Shown here piece after piece: positions 34,496 through 43,522 of a DNA stretch of 49,103 nt. Position numbers and translations under genes: made by a program. Source of the DNA: Kuenenia sp039794105 (GTDB taxonomy: Bacteria > Planctomycetota > Brocadiia > Brocadiales > Brocadiaceae); assembly GCF_039794105.1 (NCBI RefSeq), contig NZ_JBDIWA010000024.1:1-49103 (forward strand). Direction: 5' to 3'. Below the pieces are notes generated by a model. It was not told the origin of the DNA. It saw nothing but the letters and a program-made list of their open reading frames with translations, and searched no databases. The stretch's first letter is position 1. Each line of letters starts with the position of its first letter.

Positions 34496-36295
34496 ATGGT
34501 ACATTTTATTCCACAAGAAAAGATTGCAGAAATTCAGTTTGCCGCAGATATAGTTCAGATCATTTCAGAATACATTCAATTAAAGCAGAGCGGTAAGGAG
34601 TTTATTGGTTTGTGCCCTTTTCATTCAGAAAAAACCCCTTCTTTTTTTGTTAACCCTGATAAGAAACTTTTCAAATGCTTTGGGTGTGGGGAAGGTGGTA
34701 CCGTTTTTCAATTCGTCATGAAACAGGAAGGGATGGATTTTGTAGAGGCCGTGAAACTGGTTGCATCAAAATCACGTGTCGACCTTGCTCAAATATATGC
34801 GAAAGAAGCGTCCCTTTCTTCTTCAAAAAAGACGCATCTGTACGAAACAACCCGGTTTGCCGCAACCTTTTATCAGAAGATGTTGCTTGATGCAATGAAG
34901 GGGAAAAAGGCCAGAGACTATTTGTTGAAACGGAAGATAAACGACCAATCTGTCAAAAACTTTTGCCTTGGTTATGCTCCGGCAGAATGGGATTCGTTGG
35001 TAAAAATGGGCAAAGGGGGCAATGTTTCGATGCCCCGTTTGCAACAGGCAGGATTAATTATACAAAAAAGGGAGAGCGATTCTTACTATGACCGCTTTCG
35101 GGACAGACTGATATTTCCAATACTGGATGTAAGAAAGCAGGTGGTGGGTTTTGGAGGGCGGGCGCTGGATGATTCCCTGCCAAAATATTTAAACTCCCCG
35201 GAGACGGTTCTTTTTAATAAGAGTAATATATTGTACGGCATTGATATTGCGAAAAGCGCCATATTAAAACAACAAAAGGTAATTCTCATGGAGGGGTACA
35301 CCGATGTAATAATGGCGCATCAGCACGGAATAGAGTGGGCTGTGGCGGTACTTGGGACTGCTGTCTCAAAACAACATCTCAGGATTTTGAGACAATATTG
35401 CAGTCGGGTAATACTTCTTTTAGACGCGGACAGTGCCGGTCAAAGATCCTCGGACAGAAACCTGGATATCTTTATCGAAGAGGAATTTGATATAAAAATT
35501 GCTCAATTGCCGAAGGGATATGACCCATGTGATTTTTTACTGGCGGAAGGTCCCGAAAAGTTCTTATCATATATCGATAGTGCAAAGGACTTTTTTCACT
35601 TTAAGATAGAATTTGCCGCAACTAAATGGGACATGTCCACCGTACATGGCAAGGCAAATGCTCTTAATAATGTGCTTGCAACAGCCATGAAGATGCCTGA
35701 TGCTATAAAACGCAACCTGCTTATCAAATTAATTTCAGAAGAAATGTCTATCGATGAAGCAGCCTTGTGGTCACATATAAAAAATGTTAAAAGGCCTCTT
35801 TCTGTTCCTGCCAATAACAATAACCAGAAAACAAAGCAGCGGCTGGATGCTTCTTCTATGGCTGAACGGGAAATTTTATATTTGATGTTATCTTGCAACA
35901 GCCTTATACCACGGATAATAAACGAAAAGATTCTGGAAGAGTTTGATAACAAAGATTTCCTTGAGATAGCGGGAAGAATAGTAGAAATATATCAGGAAAA
36001 CAAGGCAGTCAGAGAGGAAGATGTACTGCATTCAGTTGGCGACGCGCGGCTGAATAAGTTGCTGATAGACATTGTGACTACCCGGGAATTTCAAGGCATG
36101 ACCAATTACAGCGATAGATTGGAGGCATGTATTCTTTTCTTCAAAAGACGAAACAGAAGAAGGGATATTCATACTACAAAGAAAAAGATGCTGGAAACTG
36201 CACGGTCTTCTCATAAAGAAGAAGATATTGTTATGCTGCTGGAAGAATATCATAAAAAGAGCAGAAATATTCACGCGTTAAAAAATAAACCCTAG
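34496..36295 (+). CDS. dnaG: DNA primase
   Basis: A 599-residue enzyme that makes RNA primers at the replication fork. The zinc-binding CHC2 domain has Cys40, His43, Cys61 and Cys64. The catalytic TOPRIM domain shows VILMEGYTDV and the acidic LLLDADSAGQ. The poorly conserved C-terminal third would bind DnaB helicase. ATG 34496 lacks a good Shine-Dalgarno sequence. rpoD follows 270 bases later, as in the classic macromolecular synthesis operon, but the gap contains a dispersed repeat and no rpsU is present. Confidence 0.96.
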   Translation: MVHFIPQEKIAEIQFAADIVQIISEYIQLKQSGKEFIGLCPFHSEKTPSFFVNPDKKLFKCFGCGEGGTVFQFVMKQEGMDFVEAVKLVASKSRVDLAQIYAKEASLSSSKKTHLYETTRFAATFYQKMLLDAMKGKKARDYLLKRKINDQSVKNFCLGYAPAEWDSLVKMGKGGNVSMPRLQQAGLIIQKRESDSYYDRFRDRLIFPILDVRKQVVGFGGRALDDSLPKYLNSPETVLFNKSNILYGIDIAKSAILKQQKVILMEGYTDVIMAHQHGIEWAVAVLGTAVSKQHLRILRQYCSRVILLLDADSAGQRSSDRNLDIFIEEEFDIKIAQLPKGYDPCDFLLAEGPEKFLSYIDSAKDFFHFKIEFAATKWDMSTVHGKANALNNVLATAMKMPDAIKRNLLIKLISEEMSIDEAALWSHIKNVKRPLSVPANNNNQKTKQRLDASSMAEREILYLMLSCNSLIPRIINEKILEEFDNKDFLEIAGRIVEIYQENKAVREEDVLHSVGDARLNKLLIDIVTTREFQGMTNYSDRLEACILFFKRRNRRRDIHTTKKKMLETARSSHKEEDIVMLLEEYHKKSRNIHALKNKP

Positions 36296-36328
36296 TATAT
36301 CATTTCTGTAAAATGCATACGTCAAACA

Positions 36329-36366
36329 ATGTCATTGCAAGGAGTGGTACGGCGAAGCAATCTCTT
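36329..36366. repeat. Short dispersed repeat in the dnaG-rpoD gap
   Basis: The sequence AATGTCATTGCAAGGAGTGG followed by TACGGCGAAGCAATCTC closely resembles a short interspersed motif (TCATTGCGAGGAG...GAAGCAATCTC) found in intergenic regions of many bacterial genomes. Only one copy is in the window, so identification rests on recall. The remainder of 36296-36565 holds no gene. Confidence 0.5.
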
Positions 36367-36565
36367 GTTTCTCAAAAGACTTAAGAGTGCTTTCATGGCG
36401 CTTGCAACGAGGGTATGGGTAAACATTTTGCCGAAGCGATATACGAGCGTCATTTTTAATTGCATTAAAATTATGAAATAAAGTTTAAGGGGGCAGGCGA
36501 AATGAATATTTCCCCGCTTTATTTTATAGGATGAGATGAATAGTATAGGGAGGTCTAATCTCTGA

Positions 36566-38221
36566 ATGGAAAACTTGAATCAAAAAATCAAACTACTTAC
36601 GCAAAAGGGTAAAGAAAAGGGGTATTTAACCTACGAAGAACTCAACGATATGTTGCCTGATGATGCAGAGATTCCGCCAGAAAAGATAGATGATATCTTG
36701 ATGATGCTGGACGAACTGGGAATCGATCTGATTGACGAGGCGGATATTGAAGGTCGTGAAGTTGTTGATACTGAAGAAGCAGAACCTTATTCGGAAGGAG
36801 AATTCGGATTTGGCGAGGCTCCCACCGTTACGGAGAAGATAGATGATCCCGTTCGGATGTATTTAACTCAGATGGGAGAGATTCCCCTGCTTACGCGGGA
36901 TGAGGAAATCATGCTTGCAAAAAAAATAGAGATTACACGTCGTGGGTTTTTGAAAAAGGTTTTGCATTCTGACCTTTCTTTGCAGACCTGTTTGAAGATA
37001 GTTGAGGATGTAAACAATGGGGAGCTTTCCTTTGACCGTACGCTAAAAGTTGACGCAATGGTCGAAAATTACAAAGATGACATTCTGGAGGAGTTTCCCA
37101 GAAGCGCAAAGTATTTACGGTCAATTATTCAAAAAAACAAGGAAGACTATCAGCGGCTGAAACGAAAACAAACACCGGAGAAAGAAAAAATAAAGCTGTT
37201 AAGGACGATCCGGAATAGAAGACGGAAGGGCATCCGCCGTCTCGAAGAAATTAATATTCGAACAAAAAGAATACAACCGATGATGAAGCGGCTCCAGGAG
37301 ATCGCGCTCGAAATGGAGCAGATTGAACAACAGATTGGAGAGAAAAATGGCCGCTCAAAAGCCAATAATCATTACAAGGAATTAGAGGAACAATATTTGG
37401 CTCTGGAGAATACCGTTTTGGAGACGGGCGAGCGTTTGAAACGGCGCCTGCTTTCTATCGAAAGTATTTACAAGGAGCATGAGTCGGCAAAAAGAAAGCT
37501 TTCAGGGGCAAATCTGAGATTGGTGGTTAGCATTGCGAAAAAATACAGGAATCGCGGCCTGAGTTTCCTGGATCTTATTCAGGAGGGAAATACAGGGCTT
37601 ATGCGTGCAGTGGACAAGTATGAATACCGGCGCGGATATAAATTCAGCACCTATGCAACGTGGTGGATACGGCAGGCCATTACCCGCTCCATTGCGGATC
37701 AGGCGAGAACTATCCGCATTCCCGTACATATGATCGAGACCATGAGCAAGATACGTAATATTTCAAAAAAACTGTTACAGGATAAAGGACGGGAGCCTAC
37801 AATAGAAGAGATTGCACGAGAGGTAAAGATCTCCGTGCCAGAGGCGAGAAGGGTACTGAAAATATCCAGGCATCAGATTTCGCTGGACCGTCCCGTTGGC
37901 GAGAGCGAAGACAGTTCTTTCGGAGATTTTATTGAAGATGAAAAAGCAGAATCGCCGGTTGCCGCGGCAACACAGGAAATGCTAAAAGACAAGATTGAAT
38001 CGGTGCTGGAAACGCTGACATACCGTGAGAGGGAGATTATAAAACTTCGTTATGGCATAGGGGACGGCTATACCTATACACTGGAAGAAGTTGGAAAGAT
38101 TTTTAAGGTAACAAGAGAAAGAGTGCGGCAAATAGAGGCAAAAGCGGTGCGGAAATTACAGCATCCGATCAGAAGCAGAAAGCTGGAAGGGTTTTTGGAT
38201 GGCATTGGCAGTACTATTTAA
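36566..38221 (+). CDS. rpoD: RNA polymerase primary sigma factor (sigma70)
   Basis: A 551-residue housekeeping sigma factor. The N-terminal region 1.1 (YLTYEELNDMLP) is followed by region 1.2 (DPVRMYLTQMGEIPLLTRDEE). Region 2 has RNRGLSFLDLIQEGNTGLMRAVDKYEYRRGYKFSTYATWWIRQA (shown here by its ends), region 3 has GREPTIEEIA, and region 4.2 has the helix-turn-helix TLEEVGKIFKVTRERVRQIE that reads the -35 box. A charged non-conserved region lies between 1.2 and 2. ATG 36566 follows AGGGAGG. The consensus boxes seen upstream of dnaG and HDH are what this factor should recognise. Confidence 0.96.
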   Translation: MENLNQKIKLLTQKGKEKGYLTYEELNDMLPDDAEIPPEKIDDILMMLDELGIDLIDEADIEGREVVDTEEAEPYSEGEFGFGEAPTVTEKIDDPVRMYLTQMGEIPLLTRDEEIMLAKKIEITRRGFLKKVLHSDLSLQTCLKIVEDVNNGELSFDRTLKVDAMVENYKDDILEEFPRSAKYLRSIIQKNKEDYQRLKRKQTPEKEKIKLLRTIRNRRRKGIRRLEEINIRTKRIQPMMKRLQEIALEMEQIEQQIGEKNGRSKANNHYKELEEQYLALENTVLETGERLKRRLLSIESIYKEHESAKRKLSGANLRLVVSIAKKYRNRGLSFLDLIQEGNTGLMRAVDKYEYRRGYKFSTYATWWIRQAITRSIADQARTIRIPVHMIETMSKIRNISKKLLQDKGREPTIEEIAREVKISVPEARRVLKISRHQISLDRPVGESEDSSFGDFIEDEKAESPVAAATQEMLKDKIESVLETLTYREREIIKLRYGIGDGYTYTLEEVGKIFKVTRERVRQIEAKAVRKLQHPIRSRKLEGFLDGIGSTI

Positions 38222-38274
38222 AATGTGATTTAGTAAATCCAATATGGACTATTCATAAAAGTGATGGGAAATCA

Positions 38275-39003
38275 ATGAGTGAAAAAATAGAGACGCTTCG
38301 CAGATTACAATCAATAGATAGCAAGCTGAAAAGGTTGGAAGGCGATAAGCTATACAGAGCCCATGATATAGAGAAAAAGAAGGGCGAAATTAAAAAAAAG
38401 AGGGACGAACTGGCAGATATTGTGCGGGATATAAAGAATTATCAAAAGAGCATTGGCATGAAAGAACTCGAACTGAAAACGAAAGAGGGAGAAATTGATA
38501 AATTAAACGTACAGATGAATCAGGCAAAAACGAATAAAGAATTCAGTGCGTTTAAGACGGAGATCGGGGGGAAGGAAGCGGATAAATCTCTCATAGAAGA
38601 CGCCATACTTGGAATGATAACAAAGCTTGAGGAAATGCAGCAACGGCAAAGCACGTTTGAAAAAGAAATTGCGCATGAAGAAGTTCTTTTAATAGAACTG
38701 CAAAAGAAGGTAGAAACCGATATGAAAGCAATGGATGCAGAAATTGCAGCGCTCAAAGAAAAACGGAATAAATTCGCATCTCTCCTTGATAATAATACAT
38801 TGCAACAATATAACAGATTGACAAACAACAAGGACGGCATTGCTGTAGTGGGTGTTGTAAATAAGGTATGCCAGAGTTGTTTCATGTCCGTTACATCTCA
38901 AACAATCAACCTGCTTATGTCGAATAAAGATATCACGTACTGCCACAGTTGCGGCCGCATTTTATATTTGGATGACGGCGGCAATGATCGGGAAGAATTA
39001 TAA
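38275..39003 (+). CDS. Coiled-coil C4 zinc-ribbon protein
   Basis: A 242-residue cytosolic protein. About 170 residues of antiparallel coiled coil (heptads such as LRRLQSIDSKLKRLE, KEADKSLIEDAILGM) are followed by a C-terminal C4 zinc ribbon, with CxxC pairs CQSC and CHSC about 23 residues apart (zf-RING_7 type). Such proteins are widespread and are proposed to act in nucleic-acid or ribosome-linked processes; the exact role is not settled. It starts ATG 38275, 53 bases after rpoD, and ends eight bases before rnpB, so the three may be co-transcribed. Confidence 0.87.
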   Translation: MSEKIETLRRLQSIDSKLKRLEGDKLYRAHDIEKKKGEIKKKRDELADIVRDIKNYQKSIGMKELELKTKEGEIDKLNVQMNQAKTNKEFSAFKTEIGGKEADKSLIEDAILGMITKLEEMQQRQSTFEKEIAHEEVLLIELQKKVETDMKAMDAEIAALKEKRNKFASLLDNNTLQQYNRLTNNKDGIAVVGVVNKVCQSCFMSVTSQTINLLMSNKDITYCHSCGRILYLDDGGNDREEL

Positions 39004-39011
39004 AAAAGTAT

Positions 39012-39395
39012 AAAAGTAGACGAGGTGATCGCCGGTTATAATGAATCTTCGGATTTATTATTGGACGGGAGGAAAGTCCGAGCTCCGTAGGGCGCAGTGC
39101 TCCGTAACGCGGAGTCCCGGCGACGGGAAGGAAAGTGCAACAGAAAATATACCGTCTCATCTTTTTTTCGATGGGGTAAGGGTGAAATGGCGGGGCCGAA
39201 AGGCTTAATGTAAGAGCCCACCGCTCCGGCGGCGACGTTGGAGGCATGGCAAACCCCACTGGGAGAAAGGCCAAATAGGGAGGGATGAAGCTGCCCGCTT
39301 CGCTATACCTTCGGGTAGGCCGTTAGATCTCGCTGGCAACAGCGAGGCTAGATGAATGATCACCCACGACAAGACTCGGCTTATTGTCTACTTTT
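39012..39395 (+). ncRNA. rnpB: RNase P RNA (bacterial type A)
   Basis: Catalytic RNA that matures tRNA 5' ends. The outer helix P1 is AAAAGTAGAC (39012-39021) paired with GTCTACTTTT (39386-39395). The conserved core appears in order: GAGGAAAGTCCGAGCTCC, AGGGTGAAA, GTAAGAGCCCACCG, AACCCCACTGGGAGAAAGGC, and the universal 3' segment AGATGAATGATCACC. Length (about 384 bases) and layout fit class A. A strong hairpin follows immediately. Confidence 0.95.
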
Positions 39396-39400
39396 ACCAA

Positions 39401-39438
39401 TAAATCCCCTGCGACGTGAAACTGTCGCAGGGGATTTA
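39401..39438. terminator. Terminator hairpin after rnpB
   Basis: TAAATCCCCTGCGAC and its perfect reverse complement (15-bp stem) enclose the loop GTGAAACT. The trailing T-run is short. It separates rnpB from the convergent hisF gene and may serve both strands. Confidence 0.8.
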
Positions 39439-39576
39439 TATTATTGTGATGTAAAAAACCTCTTTTTTGCATATCCTTACCGACATTTTTCATATTCTGG
39501 CAAGGGATGTTGATATATTCAAAATGCTCACGGGTTTATTTTTATAGATGCATGTATACCACCGACGTTTATGTTG

Positions 39577-40341
39577 TCATCCTCTCCTTATTGCGATATT
39601 CTTTCCGATTAAATACTCTTTTACTTCCCGAATAGAAATTTCTCTGTAATGAAATATCGATGCTGCCAGGGCGGCATCCGCCTTTCCCACAGTGAATACA
39701 TCATAAAAATGTTCCCGTTTTCCGGCGCCGCCAGATGCAATAATCGGTATGTTTACCGATTCCGAGATCGTTTTGTTCAACTCAATGCCGTATCCGTCTT
39801 TCGTACCGTCATGATCCATGCTGGTAAGAAGTATCTCTCCCGCCCCCCTGTTCTCCATTTCAAGTGCCCAGCGAACGGCGTCTAATCCGGTTGGCGTTCT
39901 GCCGCCATTGATATATACCTCCCATTTTGCATTATTTGGTACCTGCTTAACGTCTATGGCAACCACGATGCACTGCCTTCCAAATCTTCTGGAAGCTTCC
40001 GTGACAAATTCAGGATTTTTTACCGCAGCGGTGTTAATTGAAACCTTGTCAGCGCCTGCATTTAATAACCGGCGAATATCCTCAATGTTTCTAATCCCTC
40101 CCCCCACAGTAAAGGGAATAAACACCTGTTCTGCCGTCTTTCGTACAACATCCAGAATAATATCCCTTTTCTCATGAGATGCGGTAATGTCAAGAAATGT
40201 TAATTCGTCAGCGCCTTCTTTATCATATAAAGAGGCGATTTCTACCGGGTCGCCCGCATCCTTCAGGTTTACAAAATTTGTACCTTTCACGACACGCCCG
40301 TCTTTGACGTCAAGACAAGGTATGATTCTTTTCGCAAGCAT
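39577..40341 (-). CDS. hisF: Imidazole glycerol phosphate synthase cyclase subunit
   Basis: A 254-residue TIM-barrel enzyme of histidine synthesis that takes ammonia from HisH and forms IGP and AICAR. Catalytic Asp11 (PCLDVKDGRVVKG) and Asp130 (VVAIDVKQ) are at family positions. Phosphate-binding GGGIRN and ASGGAGK motifs are present. Other his genes are not in the window, so hisF is detached from a his operon here. It starts ATG 40341 on the minus strand, 104 bases downstream of thiG. Confidence 0.96.
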   Translation of the reverse strand: MLAKRIIPCLDVKDGRVVKGTNFVNLKDAGDPVEIASLYDKEGADELTFLDITASHEKRDIILDVVRKTAEQVFIPFTVGGGIRNIEDIRRLLNAGADKVSINTAAVKNPEFVTEASRRFGRQCIVVAIDVKQVPNNAKWEVYINGGRTPTGLDAVRWALEMENRGAGEILLTSMDHDGTKDGYGIELNKTISESVNIPIIASGGAGKREHFYDVFTVGKADAALAASIFHYREISIREVKEYLIGKNIAIRRG

Positions 40342-40445
40342 ATTTATTTAATTGTCTCTATTCATAATAGGAAGGGAAGTAGTAATTGTTTTTTTGAAGG
40401 TTAACAATGTTGGAGTACGTGAAAATGATATGACGGGGGAAAAAT

Positions 40446-41207
40446 TTAAAAATCCTTTTCCGGACTGCTTGCCTTTGCGTAAAGTCTTTTCGGGATACGG
40501 CCGGCAAGATAGGCGAAGCGACCTGCTTCGCAGGCCAATTTCATGGCTATTGCCATCTTCACAGGATCTTTTGCATGGGCAATGCCGGTATTCAACAACA
40601 CGCCTTCACAGCCAAGTTCCATTGCCATTGCAACATCTGATGCAGTACCAACACCTGCGTCAACAATGATGGGGATTTTGGCGGATTCAAGAATAATTCT
40701 TATGTTGTTTCTGTTAAGGATGCCCTGTCCCGACCCAATAGGAGAACCCGCAGGCATAACGCAGGTAGCTCCGGCGTCTTCCAGTTTTTTCGCAACAATA
40801 GGATCGTCAGAAGTGTATACCAGTACGGTAAAACCTTCATTGACCAACACCTTAGTTGCTTTCAGCGTATCTATCGGGTCTGGCAAAAGCGTTCTCTCGT
40901 CGCCTAGAACTTCCAGTTTAATCATGTCGGATAGCCCTGTTTCGCGGGCAAGGTGTGCAACCCTGATTGCTTCATCGGCAGAATAACATCCTGCCGTGTT
41001 GGGCAAAATGGTGTATTTATTTGTATCAATGTAATCGAACAGGGATTCCGATTCGTTGATTTTTGCCCTTCTGACAGCAACCGTAATCACTTCAGCGCCG
41101 CTGGCCTCTAAAGCCTTCGCCATTATATCAAGAGTGGGGTATTTCCCTGTGCCAACGAAAAGCCTGGAAGTAAATTCACGACTGCCGATCTTTAATTTTT
41201 TATCCAT
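40446..41207 (-). CDS. thiG: Thiazole synthase
   Basis: A 253-residue TIM-barrel enzyme forming the thiazole phosphate of thiamine from deoxyxylulose phosphate, dehydroglycine and the ThiS thiocarboxylate. SRLFVGTGKYP, EVITVAVRR, PNTAGCYSADEA and MIKLEVLGD (Schiff-base lysine) are visible, followed by DAGVGTASDVAMAMELGCEGVLLNT. It starts ATG 41207, 18 bases after thiS, as in the usual thiS-thiG pair. Confidence 0.96.
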   Translation of the reverse strand: MDKKLKIGSREFTSRLFVGTGKYPTLDIMAKALEASGAEVITVAVRRAKINESESLFDYIDTNKYTILPNTAGCYSADEAIRVAHLARETGLSDMIKLEVLGDERTLLPDPIDTLKATKVLVNEGFTVLVYTSDDPIVAKKLEDAGATCVMPAGSPIGSGQGILNRNNIRIILESAKIPIIVDAGVGTASDVAMAMELGCEGVLLNTGIAHAKDPVKMAIAMKLACEAGRFAYLAGRIPKRLYAKASSPEKDF

Positions 41208-41225
41208 GTACCCTCTTTTTTTGCA

Positions 41226-41426
41226 TTAACCGCCGCCTACAAAAGTAACCACTTCCAGCACATCGGTATCTTTTACTATTCGGGAAGAATGCTCCTTACG
41301 CGGGATAATTTGTGCATTTAACTCTACTGCAGTTCGATGCTTATCAATAGTATACAACTCCAGCAGTTTTTCGATAGTAGTCCCCGCAGGACATTCTTTT
41401 ATTTCACCGTTTAAGGTAATTCTCAT
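41226..41426 (-). CDS. thiS: Sulfur-carrier protein ThiS
   Basis: A 66-residue ubiquitin-fold protein carrying sulfur as a C-terminal thiocarboxylate. The N-terminus MRITLNGEIKEC and the C-terminal Gly-Gly (VVTFVGGG; one extra glycine beyond the usual GG) identify it. Translation starts at ATG 41426, which lies inside the end of a 19-codon ORF that has the stronger ribosome binding site (see 41404-41463). No TPP riboswitch is recognisable upstream. Confidence 0.92.
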   Translation of the reverse strand: MRITLNGEIKECPAGTTIEKLLELYTIDKHRTAVELNAQIIPRKEHSSRIVKDTDVLEVVTFVGGG

Positions 41427-41463
41427 TCTTTTTTTCCTGACCGCAGATGCCCTTTTTATCCAT
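41404..41463 (-). CDS. Short leader ORF overlapping the thiS start
   Basis: On the minus strand GAGGAGG is followed seven bases later by ATG 41463. It encodes the 19-residue peptide MDKKGICGQEKKNENYLKR and stops at 41404, 23 bases inside thiS in another frame. thiS itself has only a weak site (CAGGAAAA). Translation of the short frame could reinitiate at or expose the thiS start. It may instead be chance. Confidence 0.45.
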   Translation of the reverse strand: MDKKGICGQEKKNENYLKR

Positions 41464-41668
41464 CACAAATCCTCCTCTCTCCCCGCTATAAAATGGAGTG
41501 AGTGTACAACACAACAACAAATTCTCAGGCAAAAATGTTAATGTATATAAAAATGAAATGCAAGTGAAAAGAACGGCTTGAAAAGAAGTTTGCAAAGGGT
41601 TTGACAATAAGTTGCAACTGTTTTAAAATCTGGTTTGTTCATTATTTTAAAAATACCATATATGAAAA

Positions 41669-42667
41669 ATGAAACCTTCCGACACGACCCTACGTAAAGA
41701 CGAAATCGTTAAAATAATCAATCAGCATAAACGTTTCTATATTACCACGCATGTCCGTGCAGATGGAGATGCGCTAGGTTCAGAAACAGCCCTTTTTTAT
41801 GTGCTTAAACAATTGAATAAATCTGTTTACATTGTGAACGAATCTGTCGTTCCCAACATTTATAAATGGATCACCCCTACCTCCGGAATGTATATTTATC
41901 CGGATATTCCTCCAGAAAAACCAGAAGTAGTTTTCTGTCTAGATTGTCCTACGCTTGCCAGAACGGGAAAGATTGCTGATTCCCTGCCAAAAGATGCCGC
42001 CATAATAAACATCGACCACCACATATCAAATGAGCTTTTTGGTGACATAAACTGGGTGCTTGAAGATATGAGTTCCACGGGAGAAATGATATTATCCCTT
42101 ATTAAAGAAATGGATATTACCATTACCCCTGATATTGCCACGGCGATATATATTGCCATTGTGACCGATACCGGAAGATTTACCCATAGCAATACTACCC
42201 CGGCTGTCTTTCGGGCGGCGGCATTGCTTCTGGAACATGGGGCAAGGCATGCGGAAATATCTAAAAATGTTTACAACACAAATTCCTTTCGCTTATTACA
42301 ATTGTATGCGCAAGCACTTAATACAATAGAATTGCATTTGGATAATAAGGTTGCTACCGTATTCCTTACAAAAGAAATGCTGGAAGAAGCAAAGGTTGAT
42401 CCTATCGATACACACGAATTTGCGGATATCCCTGTTTCAATAGATGGGGTTTCTGTGGGGATATTATTCCGCGATGTGACGTCATCTCGTTTTGTCAAAG
42501 TAAGTATGCGGAGCAGAAACGGCTTTAATGTAAACAAGATTGCAATGAAATTTGGCGGAGGGGGGCACAAATACGCTTCAGGCTGTGAAATAGAAGGAAG
42601 CATTAAAGAAGCGCAGCGATTAATACTCGGGGAAATTAAAAAAGCTTTACAGGAAGGCTCTTATTAG
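41669..42667 (+). CDS. nrnA: DHH-family oligoribonuclease/PAP phosphatase
   Basis: A 332-residue DHH/DHHA1 phosphoesterase that degrades short RNA oligomers (and cyclic-di-nucleotide products) and may hydrolyse pAp. Metal-binding motifs are THVRADGDALGS, FCLDCPT, NIDHHISN (DHH) and TDTGRF. The C-terminal substrate-binding domain has GGGGHKYASGC. It starts ATG 41669 and is followed seven bases later by the uracil-DNA glycosylase gene, so the pair is probably one operon. Confidence 0.92.
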   Translation: MKPSDTTLRKDEIVKIINQHKRFYITTHVRADGDALGSETALFYVLKQLNKSVYIVNESVVPNIYKWITPTSGMYIYPDIPPEKPEVVFCLDCPTLARTGKIADSLPKDAAIINIDHHISNELFGDINWVLEDMSSTGEMILSLIKEMDITITPDIATAIYIAIVTDTGRFTHSNTTPAVFRAAALLLEHGARHAEISKNVYNTNSFRLLQLYAQALNTIELHLDNKVATVFLTKEMLEEAKVDPIDTHEFADIPVSIDGVSVGILFRDVTSSRFVKVSMRSRNGFNVNKIAMKFGGGGHKYASGCEIEGSIKEAQRLILGEIKKALQEGSY

Positions 42668-42674
42668 AATCAAT

Positions 42675-43460
42675 ATGCCGGATTTAAAAACCGAATTAGC
42701 AGGTATCGTAAAAGACCTCAAAGCGAGACTGGCATTTGAAGAAACATTCGGGGTAGAGGTAATTTCCCTTAACGCACAAAACAATCGGGTAAAATCCTCC
42801 ACAACAATTACACAGAAAAAAGATATGCCAAAAATCTCTGCACCCCAAACAGAATCGAACAATAAAAAACCCTTAATGATACTTCCAAAAGAAGGCAAGG
42901 CAAAATTGCTGGAAGAACTCAAAAACGAAACGCTGGTTTGCCACAAATGTCCTCTCGGCGAAACGAGGACAAATCTTGTGTTTGGCGCTGGAAACCCCAT
43001 GGCCAGTCTCATGTTTGTAGGGGAGGCGCCAGGGCGTGATGAAGATCTTCAGGGAGAACCATTTGTTGGCAGGGCTGGCCAGCTCCTTACAAAAATAATA
43101 GAAGCAATCGATATGAAACGCAGTGATGTTTATATTGCAAATATATTGAAATGCCGGCCTCCGGGGAATCGCAACCCGCTTACCGATGAAATTGCCCAGT
43201 GTATCCCCGTGCTTACGAAACAAATTGATATAATAAAACCTAAAGTATTGTGCGCCATGGGTACTTTTGCCGCTCAGACGTTACTCAACACAAAAGAACC
43301 CATAGGTTTCCTTCGCGGTAAATTCCATGATTATAAAGGCATTCCCACCATGGCTACTTTTCACCCGGCATATCTCCTGAGAAATCCTGGCGAAAAAGCA
43401 AAGGTTTGGGAAGATATGAAAAAGATTCGGGATCTTTTAAAAGAATTGCATGATAAGTAA
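42675..43460 (+). CDS. Uracil-DNA glycosylase, family 4 ([4Fe-4S])
   Basis: A 261-residue DNA-repair enzyme removing uracil. After an N-terminal ~80-residue charged, poorly conserved segment comes the family 4 core. It holds iron-sulfur ligands CHKCPL and later LKCRPPGNRNP...EIAQC, the active-site GEAPGRDEDLQGEPFVG, and the base-contact HPAYLLRNP. It follows nrnA by seven bases. The long N-terminal extension resembles that of family members sometimes annotated as DNA polymerase-related proteins. Confidence 0.93.
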   Translation: MPDLKTELAGIVKDLKARLAFEETFGVEVISLNAQNNRVKSSTTITQKKDMPKISAPQTESNNKKPLMILPKEGKAKLLEELKNETLVCHKCPLGETRTNLVFGAGNPMASLMFVGEAPGRDEDLQGEPFVGRAGQLLTKIIEAIDMKRSDVYIANILKCRPPGNRNPLTDEIAQCIPVLTKQIDIIKPKVLCAMGTFAAQTLLNTKEPIGFLRGKFHDYKGIPTMATFHPAYLLRNPGEKAKVWEDMKKIRDLLKELHDK

Positions 43461-43522
43461 GTTGATAATGGGATAAGACAAAATACGGTTTTTTTGACCC
43501 ACAAAATCGCGCAAAACATTTT

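Noticed and set aside
39022..39360. Minus-strand ORFs across 38933-39274
   Set aside because: This is RNase P RNA; the open frames are coincidental.
41427..41530. Possible TPP riboswitch upstream of thiS
   Set aside because: A CTGAGA occurs, but the conserved ACCTGATCTGGATAATGCC-type segment and the paired stems are absent.
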